From Isoperla grammatica (taxonomy: Eukaryota > Arthropoda > Insecta > Plecoptera > Perlodidae), in contig CAMDTW010000340.1 in assembly GCA_945910005.1 (NCBI GenBank), positions 1 to 64,000 of the forward strand: 64,000 bases of DNA. Direction: 5' to 3'. Positions 62,687 through 64,000 of the stretch are shown piece after piece (position 1 is the stretch's first letter; each line of letters begins with the position of its first letter). The notes beneath the pieces are model-generated. The model made no database searches, was not told where the DNA came from, and was given only the letters and a program-made list of their open reading frames with translations. The position numbers and the translations under genes are program-made.

Positions 62687-64000
62687 AGTAGATAGACTGA
62701 AATCAGCCAATTTCTATTTTGTATGCATATTTTAACCAAAAACGACGAAAAAACTCAATTTATGCATTTTCATTACACTCTTGAAGAATGCAACCTATAA
62801 TTCTTATTTTTTGACGGAGGGTGTAACTTCTATAAAAGTTATCGAAATGTGACAAAATGGACAAATTGTGCTTATTGGAGCCTGAAACGCTCTAAAACAA
62901 CGATTTGTGCAATTTGGTTGAAACCCTTAGGAATCCAAGCCGTATGCAAGATTCCTCTTAAAACTGGAAGTTTGTGGTAGATAGACTAAAATCAGCCAAT
63001 TTCTATATTTTATGCATATTTTAACCAAAAACGACGAAAATACTCAATTTAAGCATTTTCATTATACTCTTGAAGAATGCAGCCTATAATTCTTATTTTT
63101 CAACGGAGGGTGTAACTTCTATAGAAGTTATCGAAATGTGACGAAATGGACAAATTGTGCTTATTGGAGCCTAAAACGCTCTAAAACAACGATTTGTCAA
63201 CTTTGGTTGAAACCCTTAGGAATCCCGGCCGTATGCAAGATTCCTCTTAAAACTGGAAGTTTGTGGAAGATAGACTAAAATCAGCCAGTTTCTATATTTT
63301 ATGCATATTTTAACCAAAAACGACCAAAAAACTCAATTTATGCATTTTCATAATACTCTTTCAGAATGCACACTAACATTATTATTTTTCAACGGTTGGT
63401 GTAACTTCTAAAGTAGTTATCGAAATGTGACGAAATGGACAAATTGTGCTTATAAAAGCCTGAAACGCTCTAAAACAACGATTTGTCAACTTTGGTTGAA
63501 ACCCTTAGGAATCCCAGCCGTATGCAAGATTCCTCTTAAAACTGGAAGTTTGTGGTAGATAGACTGAAATCAGCCAATTTCTATATTTTATCCATATTTT
63601 AACCAAAAACGACCAAAAAACTCAATTTATGCATTTTCATAATACTCTTGAAGAATGCAAAATATAATTCTTATTTTTCAACGGAGGGTGTAACTTCTAT
63701 AGAAGTTATCGAAATGTGACGAAATGGACAAATTGTGCTTATTGGAGCCTGAAACGCTCTAAAACAACGATTTGTGCAATTTGGTTGAAACCCTTAGGAA
63801 TCCCAGCCGTATGCAAGATTCCTCTTAAAACTGGAAGTTTGTGGTAGATAGACTAAAATCAGCCAATTTCTATATTTTATGCATATTTTAACCAAAAACG
63901 ACGAAAAAACTAAATTTATGCATTTTCATTATACTCTTGAAGAATGCAGCCTATAATTCTTATTTTTCAACGGAGGGTGTAACTTCTATAGAAGTTATCG
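62400..64000 (+). repeat. HOR block 17: H/F, G, H, I, K, partial L
   Basis: Starts and types: H/F hybrid 62400, G 62687, H 62976, I 63265, K 63554, L 63843 (158 bp, cut by the window edge). F-G-H-I carry the marks of blocks 3-5: 'ggaggtgtaac', 'ttattttttgacgg', 'gtggaagatag'. F and G occur a second time here (61823, 62111, then 62400, 62687), and J is skipped between I and K. Confidence 0.87.

Larger units (their letters stand above)
1..64000 (+). repeat. 289-bp satellite DNA array (whole window)
   Basis: Tandem head-to-tail array of 221 complete monomers and one partial monomer. I set the phase at 'ggtagatagact', which recurs at 1, 290, 580, 869, 1158 and so on to 63843. Lengths are 287-291 bp, mostly 289. 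No inversion, transposon, unique spacer or indel larger than about 3 bp was seen. The first monomer is 34.6% G+C by hand count. Long arrays of this kind usually form centromeric or pericentromeric heterochromatin in eukaryotes; that role is inference from architecture. I do not recognise the family. Confidence 0.98.

Noticed and set aside
1..64000. CRISPR array or bacterial repeat region
   Set aside because: There are no short repeats separated by unique spacers and no cas genes; the entire unit repeats, including what would be spacers.

Overview
The whole 64 kb window is one uninterrupted array of tandem satellite DNA. I see no gene, RNA gene, transposon, CRISPR array or unique sequence. The unit is about 289 bp and I count 221 complete monomers plus a 158-bp partial one at the right edge, all in the same orientation. 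Lengths run from 287 to 291 bp, and 289 is by far the commonest. A hand count of the first monomer gives 100 G+C in 289 bases, so it is about 65% AT. This architecture (long head-to-tail array, nucleosome-scale AT-rich monomer, higher-order repeats, no insertions) is typical of centromeric or pericentromeric heterochromatin in a eukaryote. A plant is plausible, but I do not recognise the satellite family and cannot name the species. No CENP-B box is present.

The monomers are not all alike. By diagnostic substitutions I sorted them into 17 recurring types, named here A to Q in order of occurrence (my labels). They follow one another in a fixed order, A B C D E F G H I J K L M N O P Q, giving a higher-order repeat (HOR) of up to 17 monomers (about 4.9 kb). 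The cleanest observed copy is 39289-43909, a 16-mer lacking only P. The types fall into broader families. Family I has 'gcaacc' and 'ttcgacgg' (A, C, E, F, G, M, P, Q). Family II has 'gcagcc' and 'ttcaacgg' (B, H, L, O and largely J). Family III has 'cataatac', 'ggttggtg' and 'ctaaagtag' (D, I, N). K is a III/II mixture. Family III recurs every fifth monomer, which hints at an older 5-mer.

Layout: 1-6934 is a rearranged 24-monomer stretch. 6935-19932 holds three tandem HOR copies (16, 12 and 17 monomers) that start with a doubled A and lack E. 19933-32931 holds two long compound units (21 and 24 monomers), the second nearly repeating 290-6645 at an offset of 25,707 bp. 32932-36399 is a scrambled transition. 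36400-62399 holds a second HOR haplotype, recognised by private changes in J, L, O and G, with islands of the first haplotype. 62400-64000 returns to the first haplotype.

Hybrid monomers (for example N/O, P/J, K/P, D/F, H/I, E/F, P/Q, H/F) sit where the order jumps and almost always keep the 289-bp register. This is the signature of unequal exchange or conversion between aligned monomers. Each monomer also carries two short dyads, an 18-bp perfect palindrome and a 7-bp-arm inverted repeat, and a 10-bp-spaced direct repeat. The ten short open frames of 66-85 codons are by-products of the repeat, not genes. All types, boundaries and counts were read by eye; boundaries may be off by 1-2 bp and the monomer phase is arbitrary.
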